Shown: positions 1 to 10,929, counted from the first letter of the stretch. The stretch: DNA of 64,000 nucleotides from JANXUF01 sp043747685 (GCA_043747685.1 JAYTOR010000023.1:1-64000), one strand, 5' to 3'. Notes: generated from the sequence alone by a model not told the origin. Numbers and translations: made by a program.

Positions 1-995
1 GGGTCGGCCATCAGGCGCAGCGGCACGTAGCCGTGGGCATCGCCGATCGCGACGTATGCGCCATGCGAGGAGTAGCTCTCGACCACACCCGTCACGGCCG
101 TACCGACCGGATAGTGCTCGACGAACGACAGGAACGACAGCAGATCGTTGGTGGTCTTGGCGGCTGCCTTGTTCTGCTCGTCCTTGCGCTGATCGTTCTT
201 GGCCTGATCGCCCCGGCCGCCCGTGTTCTGGTCACCCTTGCGCTGGTCACCCTTGTTCTGGTCACCCTTGTTCTGGTCACCCTGGTTCTGATTGGCGCGC
301 CGTTGATCACCAGCGCGCTCCTCGCGTCCCGAACGTTCGCGACGGGTCCGGTCGGGGACAACCACGTCACGGCCCGCTGCGTCGTCCTCGGCCTGGCCTC
401 GAGCAGCCTTGCCGCTCGGCATGACGGCGCCGGGCGGTGGCATCTTCGGTATCGGCATCGGCTCGTTGGCCGACGCAGAGCCGATGACGACCGTGTCGTT
501 GGCAACTTTTGCTCCGCGGCGGCGGCCCGGGGATTTCTCCACCGTCTTGCCCTCCTTGACCGAGCGCCTGCTGATCGGCCCGCGCACCGGAACCCTGTTC
601 ACCCAGACCCAACCAACGTGCGGAACTGGCTTACCACCGATCAACCGGCCCTCGTCGAACAGCCACGTGAACTCACCGTGGAACTCCTGATAGCTGTCGT
701 TGGACAGGATCGAAGCGTTCGCCTTCTGGGCGATGTTGAGGATGAAACCGTCACCGCGGCCGACGGCGCCGGCAGGAGGGGCGACGAACTCGTTCGAGTC
801 GATTGCTTTCTCGAATTCGGGAACCTCGCGCGGATCGATCCTGTGACCGAATGTCGCATCGACAACGACGGTCATCAAGACATCCGGGTGATCGCCACGG
901 TATGACGCAATGGCTTCGTTGAGTTGCTGCAGGCTCGGCATGGTTCGGCCCTCAGTGGCCAAATTGGAGCCGTCGACGATGACGTGTTGAGGCAT
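1..995 (-). CDS. NYN/Zc3h12a-like ribonuclease with C-terminal S1 domain (3' end outside window)
   Basis: Translated from the minus strand and open to the window edge, so the C-terminus is missing. The start ATG (995-993) is followed at once by VIVDGSNLATEGR, the first acidic strand of an NYN/PIN-type nuclease. A second acidic strand (TVVVDATFGHR) and SILSNDSYQEF follow, as in Zc3h12a-like RNase domains (about residues 1-130). Next comes a basic, low-complexity Gln/Asp/Asn/Lys linker, about residues 140-280, encoded partly by 15-nt repeats. The end reads as an S1-type RNA-binding fold (GTAVTGVVESYSSHGAYVAI). I infer a cytoplasmic RNA-degrading or RNA-processing enzyme whose S1 domain holds the substrate. 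The gene is divergent from the HAD gene, with only 48 bp between starts. Confidence 0.8.
   Translation of the reverse strand, partial: MPQHVIVDGSNLATEGRTMPSLQQLNEAIASYRGDHPDVLMTVVVDATFGHRIDPREVPEFEKAIDSNEFVAPPAGAVGRGDGFILNIAQKANASILSNDSYQEFHGEFTWLFDEGRLIGGKPVPHVGWVWVNRVPVRGPISRRSVKEGKTVEKSPGRRRGAKVANDTVVIGSASANEPMPIPKMPPPGAVMPSGKAARGQAEDDAAGRDVVVPDRTRRERSGREERAGDQRRANQNQGDQNKGDQNKGDQRKGDQNTGGRGDQAKNDQRKDEQNKAAAKTTNDLLSFLSFVEHYPVGTAVTGVVESYSSHGAYVAIGDAHGYVPLRLMAD
221..292. repeat. 15-bp tandem repeats coding the GDQNK linker
   Basis: About five imperfect copies of a 15-mer of the type cttgttctggtcacc lie head to tail. They are in frame with the minus-strand NYN/S1 gene and encode repeated GDQNK or GDQRK pentapeptides. 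Because the unit is a multiple of three, changes in copy number would change linker length without shifting the frame. Confidence 0.75.
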
Positions 996-1043
996 GACCC
1001 TGTCAGTCAAGCACTTGGAGACCTGCGCATCTACGATCATCGC

Positions 1044-1688
1044 GTGTTCACAGCTGTTCTCTGGGACTTCGGCGGGGTCATCCTGTCCAGTCCATTCGAA
1101 GCGTTCAACCACTATGAGCTGGCAGCGGGTCTCCCCCGTGACTTCATCCGTTCGGTCAACGCGACTGGTCCGCACACGAACGCCTGGGCCCGTCTCGAAC
1201 GCAGCGACATCAGCCCGGCCGAGTTCGATCAGGCCTTCGCTGACGACTCGATGGCGCTTGGCCACGAGGTCCGTGGTGTCGACGTGCTCGCTCTGCTCGC
1301 TGGCGAGATCCGACCGAGAATGGTTGAAGCGTTGGACACTGTCAGGGCCGCCGGGTACAGGACAGCGTGCCTGACCAACAACGTCGTCACCACCGCCGAT
1401 CCAACGTTGATCGTCGTCGCAACCGACCGAGCAACAGCGATCGAACGTGTCCTGAGTCGGTTCGACATCGTCGTCGAGAGCAGCAAGGTCGGGGTCCGCA
1501 AGCCGGAACCGCGCTTCTACGAAATCGCCTGTGAACTGCTCGGTGTGCGCCCGGAGAACTGCGTGTTCCTCGACGACCTCGGTATCAACCTCAAGCCGGC
1601 GGCTGCGATGGGCATGACGACGATCAAGGTCGTCGACCCCGATGTCGCTCTCGCTGAGCTCAGCCGGATCCTCGAACGACCGCTGTGA
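1044..1688 (+). CDS. HAD-superfamily hydrolase (subfamily IA)
   Basis: A 214-aa HAD-fold protein. The motifs are in order: DFGGVI near the N-terminus carries the nucleophile Asp, CLTNN is motif II, and KVGVRKPEPRFYEI followed by VFLDD supplies the motif III lysine and motif IV acids. The DFGG form, with Gly at the +2 position, is found in the branch related to the phosphatase domain of epoxide hydrolases. The probable substrate is a small phosphate ester, not specified by the sequence. I chose GTG 1044 because it directly precedes FTAVLWDFGGV; a longer reading from 924 would run across the start of the divergent NYN gene. Convergent with kgd, 43 bp apart. Confidence 0.8.
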   Translation: MFTAVLWDFGGVILSSPFEAFNHYELAAGLPRDFIRSVNATGPHTNAWARLERSDISPAEFDQAFADDSMALGHEVRGVDVLALLAGEIRPRMVEALDTVRAAGYRTACLTNNVVTTADPTLIVVATDRATAIERVLSRFDIVVESSKVGVRKPEPRFYEIACELLGVRPENCVFLDDLGINLKPAAAMGMTTIKVVDPDVALAELSRILERPL

Positions 1689-1704
1689 CGGCGCATCAGC
1701 ACGG

Positions 1705-1723
1705 GTCCGGATACAGGCCGGAC
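1705..1723. terminator. Possible terminator between HAD gene and kgd
   Basis: Inverted repeat gtccgg (1705-1710) and ccggac (1718-1723) with a 7-nt loop, lying between two convergent genes. There is no T-tract, so this is a weak call. Confidence 0.3.
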
Positions 1724-1731
1724 AAAGTCGG

Positions 1732-4700
1732 TCAGAGACCGGCGAAGGTCTCCTCCATCAGATCCGCCAACTCCTGGTCGTGGATCGTCTTGGAACCGGT
1801 TGCCGGGCTACCACTCTCGACCCGAGACACGTGGCGCAGGTCGTAGCCACGCTCCTTGATCTTCCATGTCCGAGCTTCGACGAAGTTCCAGGCGCCCATG
1901 TTCTCGGGCTCCTCCTGCAGCCAGACGAGCTCCATGGCGTTCGGGTACAGATCGAGCGTGGCCAGCATCTGCTCGACCGGGAACGGATAGAGCTGCTCGA
2001 CCCGAACGATCGCTGCCGATGCCGCCCGACGGTCACGGTCGGCAAACGCGTCCCAGGCGACCTTGCCGCTGCAGAACACCAGGCGCTTGACCGAGGCCTT
2101 GTCGAGGCCGGGCGTCGGGTCATCGAGCACCTCCTGGAACGAACCGCTGGCGAGCTGATCGACGGTGGAACGGGTCTGTGCCATTCTCAGCGCGGACTTC
2201 GGTGTGAACAGGATCAGTGGTTTGCGCACCTGACGACGCACCTGGCGGCGCAGGAGGTGGAAGTACTGAGCGGCGGTCGTGGCGTTGCAGACCTGGATGT
2301 TGTCCTCGGCGCACGACTGGAGGAAGCGCTCGATCCGAGCAGAGCTGTGCTCGGGTCCCTGACCTTCGAATCCGTGCGGCAGGAGCAGGACGAGGCCGTT
2401 GCCCTGTCCCCACTTGTCCTCTGCGGCAACGATGTACTGATCGATGATGATCTGTGCGCCGTTGATGAAGTCACCGAACTGCGCTTCCCAGACCACGAGC
2501 GCATCGTGGTTGATGTGCGCGTAGCCGTACTCGTAACCGACCGCCGCGTACTCGCTGAGCAGTGAATCGTAGATCCAGAACTTGCCCTCGGCACCGGGCA
2601 GATCCCCGAGAGGAATCCAGTTCTCCTCGTTCTCGTAGTCGATCAGGGCAGCGTGACGCTGGCTGAACGTGCCGCGACGAGTGTCCTCGCCGGTGAACCT
2701 GACCGGCGCACCTTCGAGCACCAGTGAACCAATCGCCAACGCCTCACCCGTCGCCCAATCGACGAGGTTGCTGTCGTGATACAACTTCGATCGGATCTCG
2801 AACTGGCGGATCAACTTCGGGTGCGGCGTGAACCCCTCCGGGTAGGCCGTGAGGTGATCGAAGATGCCATCCAACGTCGCCCGGGCAACGCCGGTCTCGA
2901 CGTGGGCCAGCACACCCTGCGGCTTGGGCGGCTTGGCGACTTTCACGGTCTCGGGTGCATGTGCGCGCGTTTCGTCGAGTGCGATCTGGAGTTTGTGCTG
3001 GAAGTCCTGCAGCGCGCTCTCGGCTTCGTCGACCGTCAGTTCGCCGCGCTTGACCAACGCCTCGACGTACAGCTTGCGCACACTGCGACGCTCGGCGATG
3101 GCCTTGTACATCAATGGCTGCGTGTAACTGGGATCGTCGCCCTCGTTGTGTCCATGGCGGCGATAACACACCATGTCGATGACGACGTCCTTGTGGAACT
3201 TCTGCCGGTACGCGAACGCCAGCTGGGCGACCCGCACACATGCCTCGGGATCGTCCCCGTTGACGTGGAAGATCGGCGCTTGCACGGTCTTTGCGACGTC
3301 GCTGCAATACAGCGAACTGCGCGCGAACTTCGGGCTGGTGGTGAAGCCGATCTGGTTGTTGATGATCAGGTGGATCGTGCCGCCGACCCGGTATCCGTTG
3401 ATGTCGCTCATCGCCAGGCATTCGGCAACGACGCCCTGCCCGGCGAACGCCGCATCACCATGGATCAGGATCGGCAGGCACAGATACGACAGAGCCGGCT
3501 CGATCGCGTCCTGGTTGGCGCGGACCATGCCGAGGACGATGGGGTCGACGGTCTCGAGGTGACTGGGGTTGGCGGCCAACTCGACCTTGATGTCGGCACC
3601 GCTGCGGCTCTCGTACTTGCCGAGGGCCCCGAGGTGGTACTTGACGTCGCCCGAGCCCTGCACCGAGGTGGGATCGACGTGGCCTTCGAACTCCTTGAAG
3701 ATCTGGTCGTAGCTCTTGCCCATCAGGTTGGCGAGGACGTTCAGACGACCGCGGTGCGCCATGCCGAGCACAGCCGACTCCATACCGGACTCGACCGCGT
3801 CGTTGAGCACCGAGTCGAGAATCGGGATCGCGGACTCTGCGCCCTCGAGCCCGAATCGCTTGGCGCCGACGTACTTCGTGGCCAGGAACTTCTCGAACGC
3901 CTCGGCGGCATTGAGTCGTTCGAGGATCCGACGCTTGTCCTCTTTGGTGAAGACGTGGTGCACGCCCTCGACCTGGGTCTGGATCCAACGCTGTTCGTCA
4001 GTGTCCTGAATGTGCATGTACTCGATGCCGATCGTTCGGCAGTAGGCGTCGCGCAGCACACCGAGCAGATCGCCGAGCGCCTGCTTCTCGACACCACCGA
4101 CGCCGCCCGTGAGGAACTCTCGCTCGAGGTCCCAGATCGTCAGTCCATAGGTGGCCGGGTCGAGCTCGCTCGGCATCACCGGCTGCTTCCAGCGCAGCGG
4201 ATCGAGATCGGCGATCAGGTGGCCGCGGACACGATGGACGCGGATCAGCGTCGAGATCTGCATCTGCTTGTGCAGCATCGCATCTTCGCTGTTCGTCGGA
4301 TTCACGTCGGTGCGCCACTTGACGGCCTCGTATGGAACGTCGAGATCGTTGAACAGCGTCACGTAGAAGTGATGATCGCCCATCAACAGCTCGTGGATGC
4401 GCTTCAGGAACAGGCCGCTCTCGGCCCCCTGGATGATGCGGTGGTCGTAGGTGCTGGTGATCGTGACGACCTTGCTGACACCGAAGGTTCCGAGTGTTCG
4501 CTGGTCGCTGCCCTGGAACTCTGCTGGATAGTCGATGCTGCCGACGCCGACGATCACGCCCTGGCCGGGCATCAGCCGCGGAACGCTCTGCACGGTACCG
4601 ATCGTGCCTGGGTTGGTCAGCGTGACCGTCGCCCCCTGGAAGTCGGCGACCACGAGCTTGTTGTTCTTGACCTTGCGGACGAGGTCGTCGTACGCAACCA

Positions 4701-5400
4701 GGAACTCGTCGAAGCCAAGCGTGTTCGCGTCGCGCAGTACGGGCACCACGAGTGTGCGACTACCGTCCGATTTGGCGACGTCGACAGCCAAGCCCATGTT
4801 GACGTTGGCGTTGCGGATGATGCGCGGTTTGCCGTCGTCACCTTCGAGGTAACTGTTGTTCATCTGCGGGACGGCATCGGCGATGGCCCGCGCGATCGCA
4901 TATCCGATGATGTGGGTGAAGCTGATCTTGCTCTGTCCGGCCCGGGTGCGGTAGCCGTTGATCACCTTGCGGTTGACTTCCAACAGCTTCGCGGGGACGT
5001 TGCGGAAGCTGGTCGCCGTCGGGACGCCGAGGCTACGTTCCATGTTGGCGGCGATTGCGCCGGCAGCGCCACGCAACGGCTCGCCGAGCACGACGACCGG
5101 CGCGGACGCGGCGGCACTGGTGGTCGATTCTGCAACAGTGTTCGACGATGTGGATGGCGCTATCGGAGTGGTCGTGACACCGTTCGTGGGCGGCGTCGCA
5201 ACGGTTGCCGTGCCGGTCGTTGCCGGATCGGCAGTGGCGGAGTGACTGGACTGGTCAGGGCTGCCGCTCTTGTAGTCGGAGAAGAACTCCTGCCAAGCGT
5301 CCCCCACCGCAGCGGGATCGGCTCGGTACTGCTCGTACATCTCGTCGACCAGCCACGAGTTCGCACCGAACGATTGGCCAGGTTCTTGTTGCGTAGACAT
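1732..5400 (-). CDS. kgd: Multifunctional 2-oxoglutarate decarboxylase/dehydrogenase (Kgd, E2-E1 fusion)
   Basis: A 1222-aa protein of the actinobacterial Kgd type. After a short N-terminal segment (SFGANSWLVDEMYEQY) and a Ser/Thr/Pro linker, an E2-like acyltransferase domain (about residues 100-340) ends in STYDHRIIQG with the catalytic His. The ThDP-dependent E1 part follows, with HRGRLNVLANLMGKS, GDAAFAGQGVVAECLAMSD and TIHLIINNQIGFTT. There is no lipoyl domain, as usual in this family, which uses E2p of pyruvate dehydrogenase and is controlled by GarA-type FHA proteins (family knowledge). It converts 2-oxoglutarate to succinyl-CoA or succinic semialdehyde in the TCA cycle. ATG 5400 is preceded in frame by GTG 5403; either could be the start. 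Confidence 0.96.
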   Translation of the reverse strand: MSTQQEPGQSFGANSWLVDEMYEQYRADPAAVGDAWQEFFSDYKSGSPDQSSHSATADPATTGTATVATPPTNGVTTTPIAPSTSSNTVAESTTSAAASAPVVVLGEPLRGAAGAIAANMERSLGVPTATSFRNVPAKLLEVNRKVINGYRTRAGQSKISFTHIIGYAIARAIADAVPQMNNSYLEGDDGKPRIIRNANVNMGLAVDVAKSDGSRTLVVPVLRDANTLGFDEFLVAYDDLVRKVKNNKLVVADFQGATVTLTNPGTIGTVQSVPRLMPGQGVIVGVGSIDYPAEFQGSDQRTLGTFGVSKVVTITSTYDHRIIQGAESGLFLKRIHELLMGDHHFYVTLFNDLDVPYEAVKWRTDVNPTNSEDAMLHKQMQISTLIRVHRVRGHLIADLDPLRWKQPVMPSELDPATYGLTIWDLEREFLTGGVGGVEKQALGDLLGVLRDAYCRTIGIEYMHIQDTDEQRWIQTQVEGVHHVFTKEDKRRILERLNAAEAFEKFLATKYVGAKRFGLEGAESAIPILDSVLNDAVESGMESAVLGMAHRGRLNVLANLMGKSYDQIFKEFEGHVDPTSVQGSGDVKYHLGALGKYESRSGADIKVELAANPSHLETVDPIVLGMVRANQDAIEPALSYLCLPILIHGDAAFAGQGVVAECLAMSDINGYRVGGTIHLIINNQIGFTTSPKFARSSLYCSDVAKTVQAPIFHVNGDDPEACVRVAQLAFAYRQKFHKDVVIDMVCYRRHGHNEGDDPSYTQPLMYKAIAERRSVRKLYVEALVKRGELTVDEAESALQDFQHKLQIALDETRAHAPETVKVAKPPKPQGVLAHVETGVARATLDGIFDHLTAYPEGFTPHPKLIRQFEIRSKLYHDSNLVDWATGEALAIGSLVLEGAPVRFTGEDTRRGTFSQRHAALIDYENEENWIPLGDLPGAEGKFWIYDSLLSEYAAVGYEYGYAHINHDALVVWEAQFGDFINGAQIIIDQYIVAAEDKWGQGNGLVLLLPHGFEGQGPEHSSARIERFLQSCAEDNIQVCNATTAAQYFHLLRRQVRRQVRKPLILFTPKSALRMAQTRSTVDQLASGSFQEVLDDPTPGLDKASVKRLVFCSGKVAWDAFADRDRRAASAAIVRVEQLYPFPVEQMLATLDLYPNAMELVWLQEEPENMGAWNFVEARTWKIKERGYDLRHVSRVESGSPATGSKTIHDQELADLMEETFAGL

Positions 5401-5468
5401 CACCGAGAATGGTACTGGTACAAGGCTCTGCCGCTACGACACACCGCCTGTTCAGGGCGTGCCCAGCA

Positions 5469-5483
5469 GGTGTCATCGACACC
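5469..5483. promoter_or_regulatory. Inverted repeat between kgd and cupredoxin gene
   Basis: ggtgtc-atc-gacacc: 6-bp arms around 3 bp in the 145-bp divergent spacer. It could be an operator for either gene. No matching regulator is nearby. Confidence 0.35.
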
Positions 5484-5545
5484 CGGCAGCAGCTGAGACA
5501 ACTGACACCTCAAATTAGACAAGCCATGACTTGTAGGTTGCCCTG

Positions 5546-5935
5546 ATGAACATCCGTCAGATCACTGCGACCGGCCTCGGCGCGCTCGCGATCGTTGCAC
5601 TCGCTTCGTGTGGGAGCAGCTCGACCACCTCATCGGCGACGATCCCGGCCGACGCCGGGCTGATCGTGCTCGCCGGACCAGGGCTCAAGTTCGACCAGAA
5701 CTCGTACACGATCGCCGGCGGCAACGTCAAGATCGCCTACAAGAACCGCGACGCGCAGCGCCACACGCTCGACATCGTCAACTCCTCCAAGACGGTGATG
5801 GGGTCAGAGCTCGACGTCGGCAAGAGCGGTGACATCGCTGTCGGCAGCTACACCCTGCCAGCCGGCACATACACATTGGAATGCCTGGTTCCTGGTCACG
5901 ACGCGATGCGCGCCAAGCTCGTCGTCACCGGTTGA
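5546..5935 (+). CDS. Cupredoxin-domain lipoprotein
   Basis: A 129-aa exported protein. A signal sequence ends in the lipobox LASC with Cys22, so it should be anchored to the outer face of the membrane. The mature part is a small beta-sandwich with the pattern of type 1 copper ligands: His73 in QRHTLDIV, then Cys113, His118 and Met121 in ECLVPGHDAMRAKL. This matches plastocyanin/azurin-like electron carriers, although His-to-Met spacing is short. I infer a role in periplasmic-side electron transfer or copper binding. It stands alone, divergent from kgd, and is followed by a strong hairpin. Confidence 0.85.
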   Translation: MNIRQITATGLGALAIVALASCGSSSTTSSATIPADAGLIVLAGPGLKFDQNSYTIAGGNVKIAYKNRDAQRHTLDIVNSSKTVMGSELDVGKSGDIAVGSYTLPAGTYTLECLVPGHDAMRAKLVVTG

Positions 5936-5977
5936 GCCACCCCTCCCGACCACAAGAAGGGCTGCGACTCAGCGAAA

Positions 5978-6000
5978 CGGCCGCCCCCTGGGGACGGCCG
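5978..6000. terminator. Hairpin terminator between convergent genes
   Basis: cggccg (5978-5983) and cggccg (5995-6000) pair, extended inside by a C-run and a G-run, giving a stem of about 9-10 bp with one bulge. It lies between the convergent cupredoxin and PuuD-like genes and could serve both. No clear T-tract follows. Confidence 0.6.
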
Positions 6001-6035
6001 CCTCGGCGTTCGGTTCAACTCGTCGAGCCGACTGA

Positions 6036-6794
6036 TCACTTCTTGAAGAGGATCTCCGAGAGGATCCACAGCACGGCCCACATCGAAAAGGCGGCGATGA
6101 TCGCGTTCTTGTGGCTCTCATAGGGCCAGAGCAACTTGTTGGTCGTCGCCTTGCCGCCGATGATGCCGAGGCAGTTCAGCTCGAAGATCGCACCGATCAC
6201 GATTCCGATGATGAGGAACGTCACCGCTTTGCTGGGTCCGGCAGTCCACAGGCTTGTGTTGAAGAAGTGCGCCGAGCCGACCATGAAGAACAGCATCGAC
6301 ACCGAGAACACGGTGTTCTGACGGCTGGCCAGCGCGGCGCTGCGTCCAGCGGCAGCGGCTGCCGGATCAGGCGGATTCCCGGCCAGCACGTTCGCGGCGT
6401 TGGCGAGAACGACCTTCTGGTTCTTCCAGATGACCATCCACACGTTGGCGGCCATCGTGATACCGAAGATCATCCCGAGTGAAATGGCTGCGTCGTGCGC
6501 AACACCCTGGCCCGAGTTCTTGGTCAGGAAGTCCTTCATGTAGTCCTTGGTAATACCGACGATCAGCAAGCCCGTCACGAGCGTGAACAGTGCCGACCAA
6601 CGAAACCACCAGAGAGCGCGGCGAGCGATCTTGTCGATCGCCATGTTCCGTGACTTGCCGTCGTCGCCGAATGCCGCAAACGCCGGCACCTGGACCAGAT
6701 TGAAGTAGTACAGCAGGCCGATCCACATGATGCCGCCGAGTACATGAAGCCAGCGAAAACCGAATGTGAGTCCGAAACGTGTGAGTAGCTCCAT
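6036..6794 (-). CDS. PuuD-like membrane protein (urate hydroxylase N-terminal domain family)
   Basis: A 252-aa protein with about seven hydrophobic segments. It matches the membrane part of the PuuD/Urate_ox_N family by recall: FRWLHVLGGIMWIGLLYYFN at the start, the ALWWFRW segment, and NTVFSVSMLFFMVGSAHFF. Conserved His and Trp residues in the first helix suit heme or quinone contact. True PuuD urate hydroxylases add a C-terminal cytochrome c domain; here the protein stops at EILFKK and no CxxCH is seen. Function as a urate oxidase is therefore doubtful. A GAGGGG Shine-Dalgarno lies about 10 nt upstream of ATG 6794. Confidence 0.7.
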   Translation of the reverse strand: MELLTRFGLTFGFRWLHVLGGIMWIGLLYYFNLVQVPAFAAFGDDGKSRNMAIDKIARRALWWFRWSALFTLVTGLLIVGITKDYMKDFLTKNSGQGVAHDAAISLGMIFGITMAANVWMVIWKNQKVVLANAANVLAGNPPDPAAAAAGRSAALASRQNTVFSVSMLFFMVGSAHFFNTSLWTAGPSKAVTFLIIGIVIGAIFELNCLGIIGGKATTNKLLWPYESHKNAIIAAFSMWAVLWILSEILFKK

Positions 6795-6979
6795 CGGAGC
6801 AGGCCCCCTCTAGGTGGTGAAGTAACAGTGATCCGAACGTAGCACCACCGTTGCGGGTGAACATGGACTCGTGCCGTGGTGTGGTAACGCACGCCGACGC
6901 GATCCTTCTGCGTGAGCGGATATCCATACGTCCGGGAACAAACTCACACGGAAGTCGGAAACGCTTCGATCCGGCGCGC

Positions 6980-8422
6980 CTACACGGGGTCGATCGCGTT
7001 CTTGCCGGATGTCTGCACCTGCTCGGTCCATTGCCGTCCGTCCCAGTAGCGCAGTTCGTGATGACCGTAGGGATCTGATGCCCACTGGCCGATCGTGCTC
7101 ACCGCGCTCGTCGGCAGCGAAACAGAATCGACCTCGAGCCCCGCGTCCGAAATCCGGGCGAAGACGCTCGTCGGCTCGACCGCCGGCACAGGCTCCACAG
7201 CAACAGGCTCCACAGCAACAGGCACAGGCTCCAACGGAACAGACTGGACGGCGGCCGGCACCACAACAAGGCGCTCGGCCATGTCGGGCTGCGCGAACGG
7301 CTGCAGACGCGGGAGATGGATGGTCGGCGCAGACACCGCTGGCTCGACCGAAGCGGAGAACCCCGGCTCCAGCAGCGCCGTTGGTCCGTGTGGATCCGGC
7401 GTTTGAAAGGTCGGCGTCTGAAAGGTCGGTGTCTGAAAGGTCGGCGTTTGAGATGTCGGCGGTTGATATGTCGGCAGTTGGTATGTCGCCGGCTGGATGA
7501 AGACATCGGCCACCGCTGCATACGGTGACGCCCCGAACGCGGGCGCTGGGGCCTGTGCGTACTGCGTCGAGGTGACCGACGTCAGCGGTACCGGCGACGT
7601 CGGATAAGTCGACGGTTCGAGGGCGGGATGATTCCCCCAGCCTTCCCCATTCGCCTGGGTCCGACGCGAAACAACCGCCACGGCTCCGACACCGATTGCA
7701 GCGATGGCGGACAACGCGACGACATCGATCACGGCGACCCAGCGCCGATCAACTGCGCCGAACTCGATCGAGTCGATGAAGGTCGACGCGATCGTCGAGG
7801 CAGCGACCACGGCCGCCAACATCCCGAACCGCCCTGCAAAACTGCAGACGATGCAGACCAACGCAATGAATGCATAGCCGGCGAAGGGACGAAGTTGCTG
7901 AGCGTGGTGGACGGAGTCCAGCCGCAGTACGCCCGCCGTCGCTGCCAGGGACACCAGGGCGAGGAGGGCAACAGGAATGCCGAACGCCGCCTGACCACTG
8001 CCCCTGAGACCAACGAGTCCGACGATCAGCCCCAGAAACCCGACGAAGCCCGCACCGATGAACAGCAGACCTCGCCCGGGAAACGGATCGAGGATCGGAG
8101 CGGTCTTGAAGTGGAGACCAGCCAGAACAGACCCGACGACGGCGACGATCGTCGCCAACGCCCCGATGACCACCGGTATACCCAACTCGTGTTGGAACAT
8201 CGCCAACATTCCACCCGCGAACGCGAAGACTGCTGCGAAGCGAAGCGTGTCGCCCCACGCGTATTCGATGACGCCGTTCTGGCCGAGTTCGACGAGGAAT
8301 CCACTCGCTGCCGCACCGATCGCCGCTGTGATCCCGGCCAAGCCGACCACGACCAGCACACCGGGTGTGTTCTGCGGGGGTCCGACACTCGGCGGCGGCG
8401 AGTATTCCATCATCGGCGACAC
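6980..8422 (-). CDS. Multi-pass membrane protein with C-terminal DUF2510 domain
   Basis: 480 aa. About seven transmembrane helices occupy residues 20-265 (for example VLVVVGLAGITAAIGAAASG). A Pro/Thr/Gln-rich region follows, with tandem TFQTP pentapeptides near residue 330 and repeated EPVAV units near 410. The last 35 residues (WASDPYGHHELRYWDGRQWTE) are a DUF2510 motif, common in actinobacterial membrane proteins. Specific function unknown. The first possible start is GTG 8422; ATG 8413 and 8410 follow in the same frame. The next minus-strand gene upstream, at 8470, is also a membrane protein, so the two may be co-transcribed. Confidence 0.75.
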   Translation of the reverse strand: MSPMMEYSPPPSVGPPQNTPGVLVVVGLAGITAAIGAAASGFLVELGQNGVIEYAWGDTLRFAAVFAFAGGMLAMFQHELGIPVVIGALATIVAVVGSVLAGLHFKTAPILDPFPGRGLLFIGAGFVGFLGLIVGLVGLRGSGQAAFGIPVALLALVSLAATAGVLRLDSVHHAQQLRPFAGYAFIALVCIVCSFAGRFGMLAAVVAASTIASTFIDSIEFGAVDRRWVAVIDVVALSAIAAIGVGAVAVVSRRTQANGEGWGNHPALEPSTYPTSPVPLTSVTSTQYAQAPAPAFGASPYAAVADVFIQPATYQLPTYQPPTSQTPTFQTPTFQTPTFQTPDPHGPTALLEPGFSASVEPAVSAPTIHLPRLQPFAQPDMAERLVVVPAAVQSVPLEPVPVAVEPVAVEPVPAVEPTSVFARISDAGLEVDSVSLPTSAVSTIGQWASDPYGHHELRYWDGRQWTEQVQTSGKNAIDPV

Positions 8423-8469
8423 CGTAGCAACCGCTTCAGGTGTCGTCGGCGACGAGACGTCAGGGCGCG

Positions 8470-9177
8470 CTATCGGGCCGATTGATCGGGCCGATTCGTC
8501 AATCCGGCGGCCATCGTCAGCAGTCCGATGACGACGATGAGCACGGATGTCGACAGCGCGATCAACGCAGCTTCACCCCTGTTGTTGTTGTTCGACATCG
8601 CGTCGACCCAGTTCGGAACGAGCAGCACTGCCGCCACGACGGACGTCACGGCGCCGAGCCAGCCCTTGTAGATGCCTGCGCCGATGACAGCCGCGACTGC
8701 GAGGAAACCCAGGAACTGGCCGATGGAGCCGGCCGAGCGTGTCCGGTCGATCTGCAGGATCGCGGCGACGCCGTACGGGGAGCCGAGCGCGAGCAGACAG
8801 ACGATGGTGCTCGGGCCCTGCTGACCTCGACCGTCGACCTGAGCAAGGGCAACGACCGTCGCGACGAGGCCGACCATACCGGCAGCGAGAACCGATTTGG
8901 ATTCGGTGCCGGCGAAGGCCGAGACGTCATTGACACGGACACCGACGAGGGCAACCGCAATCGCGATGAATGGTGTCGTCGCGCCAGCTACCAATGGGCC
9001 CCCGAAACGATTCCCGCGGAGCGCGAGGACTCCACCGACCAGCGCCGCAGCGATGGCTCCGAATTCGCCGACTCGCTGTGACGTGTCGAAGGATCCGACA
9101 TGGCTCGCGAATCCGAGCGCGCCGAATCCGGCCACGGCGATTCCGAGCCCACCGACAACGTTCCCGCCAGATTGCAT
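8470..9177 (-). CDS. Hypothetical membrane protein
   Basis: 235 aa, almost wholly hydrophobic, with about seven predicted membrane segments (GGLGIAVAGFGALGFASHVG at the start; STSVLIVVIGLLTMAAGL at the end) and a short asparagine run (SNNNNRGE). I do not recognise the family. It lies 47 bp upstream of the DUF2510 membrane gene on the same strand and 68 bp from the divergent ettA start. The pair may work together in the membrane, but nothing in the sequence shows how. Confidence 0.65.
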   Translation of the reverse strand: MQSGGNVVGGLGIAVAGFGALGFASHVGSFDTSQRVGEFGAIAAALVGGVLALRGNRFGGPLVAGATTPFIAIAVALVGVRVNDVSAFAGTESKSVLAAGMVGLVATVVALAQVDGRGQQGPSTIVCLLALGSPYGVAAILQIDRTRSAGSIGQFLGFLAVAAVIGAGIYKGWLGAVTSVVAAVLLVPNWVDAMSNNNNRGEAALIALSTSVLIVVIGLLTMAAGLTNRPDQSAR

Positions 9178-9245
9178 GCCGAACCGTAGGCGACGCTCGC
9201 CGAGGAGATGAGCGCCAAAACAACAGGGATAGCCTGTCGGTCGTC

Positions 9246-10922
<1,677 letters not shown>

Positions 10923-10929
10923 GACCGCC

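Noticed and set aside
33..905. Long plus-strand open frame with repeated LVTLVLVTL
   Set aside because: It mirrors the minus-strand NYN/S1 gene and its 15-bp repeats; the antisense reading matches known domains, this one does not.
2776..5496. 906-codon plus-strand open frame
   Set aside because: It lies antisense to kgd, whose every motif is intact; long antisense frames are common in high-GC DNA.
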